This document shows, piece by piece, positions 8,161 through 15,761 of a stretch of DNA of 64,000 nt (the first letter of the stretch is position 1; the number at the start of each line of letters is the position of its first letter). A program made the translations under genes and the position numbers. The DNA comes from Rhodoplanes sp. Z2-YC6860 (GTDB taxonomy: Bacteria > Pseudomonadota > Alphaproteobacteria > Rhizobiales > Xanthobacteraceae). The stretch spans positions 7,896,029 to 7,960,028 of the forward strand of contig NZ_CP007440.1 of the NCBI RefSeq assembly GCF_001579845.1. The letters run 5' to 3'. The notes under the pieces were generated by a model. That model had not been told where the DNA came from. It saw only the letters and a program-made list of their open reading frames with translations, and did not search any database.

Positions 8161-8937
8161 ATGACGGGCCCTGCCCTGCTCGAAAGCCAACGCGTTCGCC
8201 AGGAGATTCGTGCCGGCCGTATCACCGGCACGAGCCGTGGCCTCGCGCATGGCTTCGTGCAGTGCAATCTCGCCATCCTGCCCAGGGAGTACGCGTTCGA
8301 CTTCCTGCTCTACTGCCAGCGCAACCAGCGCGCCTGTCCGGTGCTGGAAGTCACTGATCCCGGCAGCGTGACGCCGAAGAAGCTCGCGCCGACCGCCGAC
8401 CTGCGCACCGACTGCGCGCGCTATGCGATCTACCGCGACGGCGTCCGCACCGAGGATCGCACCGACATCGCTGAACTCTGGTGCGACGATCTCGTCACCT
8501 TCCTGATCGGCTCCGGCATCAGCATCGACGGCGCACTGGAGAATGCCGGCGTGCCGACCCACAAGGACCGCTGGGTGCTGCGCACCACCCTGCCGACCGA
8601 ACCGGCCGGACCGTTTCGCGGCGACATGATCGTGACCATGCGCTGGCTCACCGGTCCGCAGGCGATCACGGCGACGCAGGTGACGTCGCGATTTCCGTTC
8701 AACCACGGCGCGCCGATTCATCTCGGCGATCCCGCCGCGATCGGCGCAGACCTCGCAAACCCACTGTTCGGCGGCACGGTGCCGCCGACGCCGCCCGGTA
8801 TCGTGCCGGCGTTCTGGGCCTGCGGTGTCACGCCGCAAAGCGCCGCCGAGAACGCCAAGTTGCCGTTCTTCATCTCGCATGCGCCCGCACACAGCTTCAT
8901 CACCGACCTGCCGGCGCAAGCTTTGATGAGTGCGTGA
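8161..8937 (+). CDS. DUF1445 family protein (putative hydro-lyase / D-glutamate cyclase family)
   Basis: This 258-residue protein belongs to the UPF0317/DUF1445 family (PF07286), annotated as putative hydro-lyase and also named for D-glutamate cyclase, since the mammalian mitochondrial enzyme carries this domain. Recognisable blocks are GLAHGFVQCNLAILP, FLLYCQRNQRACPVLEVTDPG and the TQVTSRFPFNHGAPIH region. The ATG at 8161 follows AGGAGAAAG. It lies between the PL22-like gene and a hydantoinase/oxoprolinase pair. If it closes an amino acid to a lactam or dehydrates it, HyuAB would be a natural partner. That link is inference. Confidence 0.85.
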   Translation: MTGPALLESQRVRQEIRAGRITGTSRGLAHGFVQCNLAILPREYAFDFLLYCQRNQRACPVLEVTDPGSVTPKKLAPTADLRTDCARYAIYRDGVRTEDRTDIAELWCDDLVTFLIGSGISIDGALENAGVPTHKDRWVLRTTLPTEPAGPFRGDMIVTMRWLTGPQAITATQVTSRFPFNHGAPIHLGDPAAIGADLANPLFGGTVPPTPPGIVPAFWACGVTPQSAAENAKLPFFISHAPAHSFITDLPAQALMSA

Positions 8938-8964
8938 GATGAGGTGGGCAACACATCCTCCGCT

Positions 8965-9069
8965 GTCATTCCGGGGCGGCCCGCAGGGCCGAACCCGGAA
9001 TCCAGACAAGGAGGCAGTCCCTGCTGTTCTGGATTCCGGGTTCGCGCGTTCCGCGCGCCCCGGAATGAC
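8965..9069. repeat. Palindromic intergenic repeat, family B copy 2
   Basis: It has the same two-hairpin layout as the copy at 999-1101, opening GTCATTCCGGGG and closing CCCGGAATGAC. It fills the gap between the DUF1445 gene and hyuA, so hyuAB may have a separate transcript or differential stability. Its outer flanks match the family C element at 1865-1976. Confidence 0.85.
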
Positions 9070-9095
9070 TCGTGGATAGATTGGAGTAACAACCC

Positions 9096-11174
9096 GTGAA
9101 TGCTCCCGTGCGTGATTCCGCCATCCGCCTGTCCGCCGACGTCGGCGGGACCTTTACCGACGTCGCGGCCTTCGACGAGACCACCGGCGCGCTCAGGCTC
9201 GGCAAGACGCTGACCACGCCGCAGCGGCTCGTCACCGGCATCGAGAACGGCGTCGGCAAGGCCGGCTCGCGATTCCAGGCGGCGGGGCTGTTCCTTCATG
9301 GCACCACGGTCGCGATCAACACCATCCTGGAGCGGAGCGGCGCGCGCTGCGCGCTGCTCACCACGCAGGGCTTCCGCGACATCTACGAGATCGGCCGCGT
9401 CAACCGGCCGGAGTCCTACAACCTGTTCTTCGAGAAGCACACGCCGCTGATCGACCGCGATCTGCGTTTCGAGATCATGGAGCGGATGGATGCCCAGGGC
9501 GCGGTGCTGATCCCGCTCGACGAGGATCAGGTGCGCAAGACGGTGCGCGAGGCCGTCAAGGATGGCGTGCAGGCGATTGCGATCCTGTTCCTGCATTCCT
9601 ACCGAAATCCGGCGCACGAGCAGCGCGCCAAACAGATCGTCGAGCAGGAATTCCCGCAGCTGTTCGTCACCGCGTCGCACGAACTGAGCCAGGAGTATCG
9701 CGAATACGAGCGCACCTCGACGGCCGCGGCCAATGCCTATGTCGGCCCGCGGGTGCAGCGCTATCTCACCGAGATGGAAGCGCATCTTGGTGACGCAGGC
9801 TTCGGCGGCAATTTCCTGATCGTGCAATCGACCGGCGGGCTGTTCGACGTCAACGACGCGCGGCGCTCCTGCATCCGCATGCTGGAGTCAGGTCCCGCCG
9901 CGGGCGTGGTCGGCACCAAGGTGCTGTGCGACGCGCTTGGGATGCAAAACGCCATCGCGTTCGACATGGGCGGCACCACTGCGAAGGCCGGCGTGATCCA
10001 TGAAGGCCACGTGCTGATGACCGGCGCGGCGTTGATCGGCGGCTATGCCACCGGGCTTCCCGTGCAGATGCCGATGATCGACATCCAGGAGGTCGGCACC
10101 GGCGGCGGCAGCATCGCCCGTGTCGAGGTCGGCAATGCGTTGCGCGTGGGCCCCGAAAGCGCCGGCGCCTCGCCCGGCCCGGTGTGTTACGGGCTCGGCG
10201 GCACCGAACCGACCATCACCGACGCCAATCTCATTCTCGGCCGGCTCGGCGCCGACCGCTTCCTCGGCGGCGAGATGCCGCTAGATCTCGAAGCCGCAAA
10301 GAAGGCAATGGCCGAAAAGGTCGCGGACCCGCTCGGCCTCGATCCGGTCAAGGCGGCGGAAGGCATCCTGCGCATCGCGACCACCAAAATGGCGCACGTC
10401 GTGCGCTGGGTGACCACCGAGCGCGGGCTCGACGCTGCGGACTTCGCGCTCGTCGCCTATGGCGGCGCGGGGCCGCTCCATGCCGCAGCCGTCGGCCGTG
10501 AGCTTTCCATTGCGACCGTGATCATTCCCCGCGCGCCGGGGCACTTCTCGGCCTGCGGCATGCTGGTCGCGGACCTGCGCCGCGACTTCGTCAACACCTG
10601 GTTCAAGCCGCTCGCCGATGCGTCGTTCCCGGAGATGGAGACAATCTTCGCCGAGATGGAGCGGCAAGGCCGCGACACCGTCGGCCGCGGCCAAAGCCTG
10701 ACCGGCGTCGAAGTGCGGCGCTCGGCCGACATGCGCTACGTCGGCCAGGAGCACGCCGTCACGGTCGAGCTGCCGACGGAGCTGTTCCAGAAGCAGGATC
10801 GCGCCGGCATCAAGGCGCTGTTCGATGCCGTGCACCAGACGCGCTACGGCTTCTCGGTCGCGCACGAGAAAGCCGAGATCGTGAGCCTGCGCAGCGCCGT
10901 CATCGGCCAGCTCCGCAAGCCGCCGTTCGAGCACATCGCCAAGGGCGGCGTGGAACCGGACAAAGAAGCGTTCCGCGGCAAGCGGCCGGTGTATTTCGCC
11001 AGCACCGGCTTCGTCGACACACCCACTTATGACCGCCCGGCGCTGAAGGCCGGCAATAGGATCGCGGGACCCGCGCTGATCGAGGAGCATGCCTCGACCA
11101 CCGTCGTGCATCCCGGCGACAGCGTCGAAATCGACGCGTTCGGCGATCTGGTCATCACGCTTCGGAGAGGCTGA
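9096..11174 (+). CDS. Hydantoinase/oxoprolinase subunit A (HyuA family)
   Basis: This 692-residue protein has the ASKHA-type N-terminal half with the phosphate loop [12 protein letters not shown] near residue 14, the second loop [12 protein letters not shown] near 290, and the HyuA catalytic half with [13 protein letters not shown] and [13 protein letters not shown]. HyuA/HyuB enzymes use ATP to open lactam rings (5-oxoproline, hydantoins) or to carboxylate ketones. The GTG at 9096 follows GGAG. The HyuB partner begins two bases after its stop. A paralogue lies at 54314-56374. The exact substrate is not determined. Confidence 0.92.
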   Translation: MNAPVRDSAIRLSADVGGTFTDVAAFDETTGALRLGKTLTTPQRLVTGIENGVGKAGSRFQAAGLFLHGTTVAINTILERSGARCALLTTQGFRDIYEIGRVNRPESYNLFFEKHTPLIDRDLRFEIMERMDAQGAVLIPLDEDQVRKTVREAVKDGVQAIAILFLHSYRNPAHEQRAKQIVEQEFPQLFVTASHELSQEYREYERTSTAAANAYVGPRVQRYLTEMEAHLGDAGFGGNFLIVQSTGGLFDVNDARRSCIRMLESGPAAGVVGTKVLCDALGMQNAIAFDMGGTTAKAGVIHEGHVLMTGAALIGGYATGLPVQMPMIDIQEVGTGGGSIARVEVGNALRVGPESAGASPGPVCYGLGGTEPTITDANLILGRLGADRFLGGEMPLDLEAAKKAMAEKVADPLGLDPVKAAEGILRIATTKMAHVVRWVTTERGLDAADFALVAYGGAGPLHAAAVGRELSIATVIIPRAPGHFSACGMLVADLRRDFVNTWFKPLADASFPEMETIFAEMERQGRDTVGRGQSLTGVEVRRSADMRYVGQEHAVTVELPTELFQKQDRAGIKALFDAVHQTRYGFSVAHEKAEIVSLRSAVIGQLRKPPFEHIAKGGVEPDKEAFRGKRPVYFASTGFVDTPTYDRPALKAGNRIAGPALIEEHASTTVVHPGDSVEIDAFGDLVITLRRG

Positions 11175-11176
11175 TC

Positions 11177-13102
11177 ATGGACGACATCACCAAGACCGCT
11201 CCGGCGAGCAAGCCGGCTGCCAAGAAGGCGGCCGATCCGGTCATTACCGAAATCGTCCGCAACAGCCTCGTCGCCGTGACCGAGGAAATGAAGATCAACC
11301 TTATGCGCACGGCCTACAACATGATCATCTACGAGGCCCTCGACTTCACGGTCGGCGTGTTCGACGCGCGCGGCAATATCGTGTCGATCGGGCTCGGCCT
11401 GCCGATGTTCATCCGCGGCATGAGCGAAACCGTGAAGGCCAAGCTCGAGCACTACGGCGCAGAGAACATCGAGCCCGGCGACATCCTGCTCACCAACGAC
11501 GCCTACATCACCGGCTCGCACCTCAACCACATGACCTTCACGGCGCCGGTGTTCCACGACGGCGAGCTGGTCGGCTTCTCGTGCTGCATGGCGCACTGGC
11601 CGGACGTCGGCGGCACGATCGTCGAGGGCACCACCGACATCTATTCCGAGGGGCTGCAGATGCCCATCGTGAAGATCTATCGCAAGGGCGTGCCGAACGA
11701 AGAGCTGATCGACCTGATCAAGATGAACGTCCGCCTGCCCGAACGCGCGATGGGCGATTTCCGGGCCCAGCTCGCCGCGGTGAAGACCGGCGAGAAGCGC
11801 TTCGCCGAGATGGTCAAGAAATACGGCCGCGATGACGTGCTGAACGGCATCGAGGCGATCATGGATCAGAGCGAGGCCGCGGCGCGCGCCCGCGTCCGCG
11901 CCATGCCGGACGGCGTCTACGAGGCCGAGTCCTTCATGGACGACGACGGCATCAATGTCGGCCAGCGCGTGCCGATCAAGGTGCGCGTCGAGATCAAGGG
12001 CGAAAAGATGACCGTCGATCTGTCGGGCGTCTCGACGCAGGTGCAGGGCTTCTACAACTCCGGCAAGACCGCCGGCTATTCCTGCTGCCAGGTGGCGTTC
12101 AAGTGCCTCACCTCGTCGCTCGACCTGCCGATCAACGAAGGCCAGTTCCGCGCGCTCGACATCGTGCTGCCGCCGGGCCGTGTGGTCAGCGCCGTGAAGC
12201 CCGCCGCGATGCGCATGTGGATGACCTATCCGATGACAATCGTCGACACGATCTTCAAGGCGCTGGCGCCGGCGCTCCCCGAGCAGGTAATCGCCGGCCA
12301 CCATGCCGACCTTTGCGTCGGCCGTATCAACGGCCGGCGGCCGAAGGACGACAGCTTCTACATCTATCTCGGCGGACTCATCGGCGGCGGCTGGGGCGCC
12401 AAATATAACAGCGACGGCCGCAACGCCGTGATCGCGATGAACGACGGCGACACTCACAACGGCCCCTCCGAGCAGGTCGAGGCCAAGTATCCGCTGCTGG
12501 TCGAGCGCTATTGCCTGCGGCCGGATTCCGGCGGCGCCGGGCGTTATCGCGGCGGGCTTGGCGCCGAACAGGTGGTGCAGGCGCGGCACCCGATCCGCTT
12601 CAGCTCGCTGATGGAGCGGGTGCGCTGCAAGCCCTGGGGCCTGTCCGGGGGCTTAAGCGGCTCGGGCAACGCCGTGGCGCTGCACCGCTTCGGCAAGGAC
12701 GACGAGACGCAGTTCCCGAGCGGCAAGGCGATGAACCAGGTGCTGCAGCCAGGCGACGCCTACATCCTGCGCTCGGGCGGCGGCGGCGGCTATGGCTCGC
12801 CGCTGGAGCGCGATCTCGCTTCGCTCGAACACGATGTACGCTGCGGCTACATCACCAGGGAATCCGCCGAGAAGAACTACGGCGCGGTATTCGTGGCTGA
12901 TTCGCTGAAGCTAGACATCGCGGCGACGAACGCGCGCCGCGCCGAGATGAAACGGCAGGGCCTGCCCCACGACGAGCCGATCACCGAGATCATCATCCCG
13001 TTCCCCGCGGCGGCCCAGCCCCAGGCGCCTGCGCCGGAGCACGCCAAGATGACCGAGGAAGAGCGCGTCGCCTTTGCGATGCAGTGCCGCTGCTGCCGAT
13101 GA
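11177..13102 (+). CDS. Hydantoinase/oxoprolinase subunit B (HyuB family)
   Basis: This 641-residue protein is the HyuB partner of the preceding subunit. It contains EEMKINLMRTAYN near residue 36, LTNDAYITGSHLNHM near 110, the glycine-rich IYLGGLIGGGWGAKYNSDG and the PLLVERYCLRPDSGGAGRYR segment found across the family. GGAGAGG (11165-11171) sits five bases before the ATG. It is longer than the second HyuB in the window (577 residues), partly through an N-terminal extension and a C-terminal tail ending MQCRCCR, whose three cysteines might bind metal. Together with HyuA it probably forms the ATP-dependent lactam hydrolase or carboxylase of this operon. Confidence 0.92.
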   Translation: MDDITKTAPASKPAAKKAADPVITEIVRNSLVAVTEEMKINLMRTAYNMIIYEALDFTVGVFDARGNIVSIGLGLPMFIRGMSETVKAKLEHYGAENIEPGDILLTNDAYITGSHLNHMTFTAPVFHDGELVGFSCCMAHWPDVGGTIVEGTTDIYSEGLQMPIVKIYRKGVPNEELIDLIKMNVRLPERAMGDFRAQLAAVKTGEKRFAEMVKKYGRDDVLNGIEAIMDQSEAAARARVRAMPDGVYEAESFMDDDGINVGQRVPIKVRVEIKGEKMTVDLSGVSTQVQGFYNSGKTAGYSCCQVAFKCLTSSLDLPINEGQFRALDIVLPPGRVVSAVKPAAMRMWMTYPMTIVDTIFKALAPALPEQVIAGHHADLCVGRINGRRPKDDSFYIYLGGLIGGGWGAKYNSDGRNAVIAMNDGDTHNGPSEQVEAKYPLLVERYCLRPDSGGAGRYRGGLGAEQVVQARHPIRFSSLMERVRCKPWGLSGGLSGSGNAVALHRFGKDDETQFPSGKAMNQVLQPGDAYILRSGGGGGYGSPLERDLASLEHDVRCGYITRESAEKNYGAVFVADSLKLDIAATNARRAEMKRQGLPHDEPITEIIIPFPAAAQPQAPAPEHAKMTEEERVAFAMQCRCCR

Positions 13103-13412
13103 GGATTTGCCTGGGCGAATACTCTTTCACGTTGATCGATAACTTCAATACAACCACCAGCCGGCTGCCGGATCGGTAAAACGGCTTGGAATTCCGTTGG
13201 CGGGTTTTCAGCAACAATCTCGTCTTGGAGGCGGCGGCCTGCCTTTCGTGGGCCGCGTTGGCAATTTGTTAACCATACCCGCCCGATGATGACGTCGCAG
13301 GGCCCGGGTTCATGCGGAGCCGCACCGACAGCGGCATACCGGCGCGGCGCTCTGCCCATCGCAATGGATGCGGCAGCGCTCGAGCTTCTGCATCTCGCCA
13401 GAACGTCTGCTC
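13103..13412. other. Intergenic region before the response regulator
   Basis: No convincing gene or terminator is seen in these 310 bases. A single TTAACCAT at 13269-13276 matches the half-site of the CtrA regulator, with only a TTGG eleven bases upstream, so a full box is not present. The promoter for the response regulator probably lies here. Confidence 0.4.
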
Positions 13413-14003
13413 ATGACCGAAAAACAAAAGACCAGCATCAACATCCGAGGTCTGACGTTTCTGATCGCGGACTCGAACGCTTATTTCTCATCGCTCTGCC
13501 ACAGCATCCTTCGCGGCTTCGGCGCAACGCGCGTCGTCGAGGCGCGCGATGCCGACGATGCGCGCAAGGCGCTGGTTCAACACAAGATCGATCTGCTGCT
13601 GTGCGACCAGCGTTTGCCGCCAGGCGGCGGGCTGGAGTTCACGCGCTGGATCCGCTCCGATCCGACCAACGAATTCCGCACCATCCCGATCTTGATCATG
13701 ACCAGCGACACGCGCTCGACAGTCGTGGCGAACGCGCGCGATTGCGGGGCCAACATGGTGCTGGTGAAGCCGGTATCGCCGGCAAGCCTCTACGATCGGC
13801 TGGTCTGGATCGCCTTCAATCCGCGCAAGTTCATCGACTCCAAGGATTACTTCGGGCCTGACCGGCGCTTCAAAATCGAAGGCTATCCCAATGGCGTCGG
13901 CCGCCGGGCCGGCGACAAGGCCGTCGATCTCGGCACGGCGACGGGACCCGCGCTGTCGCAAAGCGACATCGACGCCCTTCTCAAAGCCACCAGAAACGGC
14001 TGA
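13413..14003 (+). CDS. CheY-like response regulator with FliM-like C-terminal peptide
   Basis: This 196-residue protein has a receiver domain at about residues 12-135, with acid pocket Asp20, phosphoacceptor Asp65 in LLLCDQRLPP, the switch Thr97/Ser98 in MTSD and Lys119 in LVKP. The tail includes KDYFGPDRRFK and ends with LSQSDIDALL at 181-190. That decamer closely matches the N-terminal CheY-P-binding peptide of the flagellar switch protein FliM. I chose the ATG at 13413, because the extra 15 residues upstream do not look like a receiver domain. It is followed five bases later by an unknown helical gene and faces the chemotaxis operon. It probably acts at the flagellar switch or as a sink for CheY-P. 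Confidence 0.88.
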   Translation: MTEKQKTSINIRGLTFLIADSNAYFSSLCHSILRGFGATRVVEARDADDARKALVQHKIDLLLCDQRLPPGGGLEFTRWIRSDPTNEFRTIPILIMTSDTRSTVVANARDCGANMVLVKPVSPASLYDRLVWIAFNPRKFIDSKDYFGPDRRFKIEGYPNGVGRRAGDKAVDLGTATGPALSQSDIDALLKATRNG

Positions 14004-14008
14004 TCACC

Positions 14009-14548
14009 ATGAGCAAGCTCGAGGAAAAAAAGGAAGCCCGGGAATTTCACGTCGAGACCAAGTTCCAGCAATTCGCCAAACGGCCCGGCGGCATCCCCCG
14101 CGACCAGGCGATCGTCAACGCACAAACGACGGTTGCGGCGCTGAAGCCGAATTTCGAGACCTGGGTCGATGACGAAATGGCCAAGTTGATGAAGGCCGTT
14201 CCGGCGGATGGCGCCGACGTCGCCGACCGCGCATGGATGGACACCGCCGACCTGCATTGTCAGCGGCTCGCCGACGTCTCAGCGACGATGGGCTACGACT
14301 TCGTGTCCTATGTGGCGAATAACCTGTGCCTGATGTTCGAAGCCATCAAGCGCGGCGCCGACTATCGGCGCGACGTCATGGTCTGCCATCTCGACGCGTT
14401 GACACTGGGGCGCAAGGACAAGTTCGCCAGGATGAAGCCGGAAGACGTTCCGGAGCTGACCGACGGCCTGCGCCGCGTGCTCGAGTCGGCCAAGCTGAAA
14501 GCCAAGCAGAATGGTTCGAAGCCCACCCGGCCTGGCTCGAATTCCTGA
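14009..14548 (+). CDS. Uncharacterised helical protein next to chemotaxis genes
   Basis: I do not recognise this 179-residue protein. It is rich in charged residues and predicted to be largely helical, starting MSKLEEKKEAREFHVETKFQ and ending in a basic tail with KLKAKQNGSKPTRPG. It has no signal peptide or membrane segment. It begins five bases after the response-regulator stop, so the two are almost surely co-expressed. Its position suggests a role in chemotaxis signalling, for example as a partner or phosphatase for the regulator, but no catalytic motif is visible. Confidence 0.75.
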   Translation: MSKLEEKKEAREFHVETKFQQFAKRPGGIPRDQAIVNAQTTVAALKPNFETWVDDEMAKLMKAVPADGADVADRAWMDTADLHCQRLADVSATMGYDFVSYVANNLCLMFEAIKRGADYRRDVMVCHLDALTLGRKDKFARMKPEDVPELTDGLRRVLESAKLKAKQNGSKPTRPGSNS

Positions 14549-14596
14549 TCCTGGCCCGGCCGCCCAGGCGACCTGGCCAGCCTTACTCCTGTTTGG

Positions 14597-14641
14597 GCAT
14601 GATCTCTTCCGAAAACCGCTTCACACTTTTCGGGATCATGC
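14597..14641. repeat. Palindromic repeat, family A copy 3 (inverted)
   Basis: It reads GCATGATCTCTTCCGAAAAC to CGGGATCATGC, the reverse complement of the copy at 4082-4126. It fills the convergent gap between the unknown helical gene (ends 14548) and the CheZ-like gene (ends 14647), where it could act as a two-way terminator. Confidence 0.85.
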
Positions 14642-14646
14642 CCTAG

Positions 14647-15069
14647 CTAGAACACCATCTCATCCGGCATCGGGGCGGGCTCGGGCTGCGCCGCACCAAG
14701 GCACGCCAGCAGCCGCCGCTTGACGTCGGTCAGCATGATGCCGGACACGCACTCCTGCTCCCACTGCGCGGTGTCGGCCAGCCGGCCTTCAGCGGAAGCC
14801 GCCGCGCAGTGCGTGATCATCTCCTTGATCGCCGAGAATTCCTGATGGAGCCGGTCGAAGTTCTGCAGCTGCTGGATCAGCTCCAAGTCCGCCGCGTTGC
14901 CGCGAGACAGAACGGTCTGCGTGACCAAGCCGCTGGCATTTTCAAAGCGGTCCAGCGTCTCGTGGAGGACCGTGGAGACCGCGTTCAGCAGCCGGCCCAC
15001 GCCTGAGAAATGGTCCGGAACCAGACCATCGATTTCGCCGACACACGAAGCTTCCTGAAGCGCGCTCAT
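14647..15069 (-). CDS. Small helical protein with CheZ-like DxxxQ motif
   Basis: This 140-residue, mostly helical protein has no signal peptide. A central helix reads LQNFDRLHQEFSAI. The D-x-x-x-Q spacing within it matches the catalytic Asp and Gln of the CheY-P phosphatase CheZ (DLTGQ in E. coli), and the C-terminal part contains TDVKRRLLACLG. It lies at the end of the chemotaxis operon, 246 bases after cheY, with its own GGGGAACA site before the ATG at 15069. A phosphatase or dimeric CheY-P partner is plausible. The protein is shorter than CheZ (about 214 residues) and lacks other obvious CheZ similarity, so this is inference. Confidence 0.6.
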   Translation of the reverse strand: MSALQEASCVGEIDGLVPDHFSGVGRLLNAVSTVLHETLDRFENASGLVTQTVLSRGNAADLELIQQLQNFDRLHQEFSAIKEMITHCAAASAEGRLADTAQWEQECVSGIMLTDVKRRLLACLGAAQPEPAPMPDEMVF

Positions 15070-15315
15070 TGTTCCCCTGTCGTCTGACGCCTGTTGTTTG
15101 TTCTTTGACGCCGACGCAGCTCCCCCGGCGCAACGCCAAAACTAGGCAGCCGCGGTGTGAATAGTCTTAAAACCATCGATGAGAGCGGGGTGCGTGCCGC
15201 GCAGTGGTAAACGCCGCGCGTACGCAACCGTGCGGATTTTATCGACCGACGTCCGTAGAGAGATTTTTCACCATGAGCGTCCGGCGCCCGACACTTGTGC
15301 CCGGCCGCCTGCCGG

Positions 15316-15705
15316 TCACGACAGCTTGCCGACGACCGCCTCGACCTTTTCGCGAAGCATTTCGGCGGTGAACGGCTTCACGATGTAGTTGTTCACACCG
15401 GCCTGCGCAGCCGAAACCACGAGCGCGTTGTCGCCGCGTCCGGTGACCAGGATGAACGGCAGCTTGCGAACGGCAGGGTGGCCACGCACGGCGCGCAACA
15501 GCGCGAGCCCGTCCATTCCCGGCATGTTGAAGTCGGAAATGATCATGTCCAGCGGCTGCGTCGTCGCCTTCTTGAAGGCTTCGTCGCCATTTTCCGCGTC
15601 GATGATCAGCCGCACGCCCATTTCCTGCAGTGCGAGACGAGTGACCTCGCGCATGGTGAGCTGGTCATCGACGACAAGGACCTTGAAGGTCATTGCGAGA
15701 GGCAT
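15316..15705 (-). CDS. cheY: Chemotaxis response regulator CheY
   Basis: This 129-residue single receiver domain has acid pocket VVDDQ, phosphoacceptor Asp in MIISDFNMPGMDG (about residue 58), switch Thr in VTGRG and Lys in YIVKPF. Phosphorylated by CheA, it should bind the flagellar switch. CAGGAG sits eight bases before the ATG at 15705. It is 56 bases downstream of cheA in the operon. A second free regulator lies at 13413-14003 and a third receiver is fused to a STAS domain at 18074-18811, so phosphate from CheA may be shared among three receivers. Confidence 0.94.
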   Translation of the reverse strand: MPLAMTFKVLVVDDQLTMREVTRLALQEMGVRLIIDAENGDEAFKKATTQPLDMIISDFNMPGMDGLALLRAVRGHPAVRKLPFILVTGRGDNALVVSAAQAGVNNYIVKPFTAEMLREKVEAVVGKLS

Positions 15706-15761
15706 GTGTAGAACTCCTGGTCTGAGCGGACCTTATTGTTACGTTTCGATTTGCAGCCGCT

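Noticed and set aside
13258-13276. A full CtrA box before the response regulator
   Set aside because: Only the half-site TTAACCAT is present; the partner position reads TTGG rather than TTAA.
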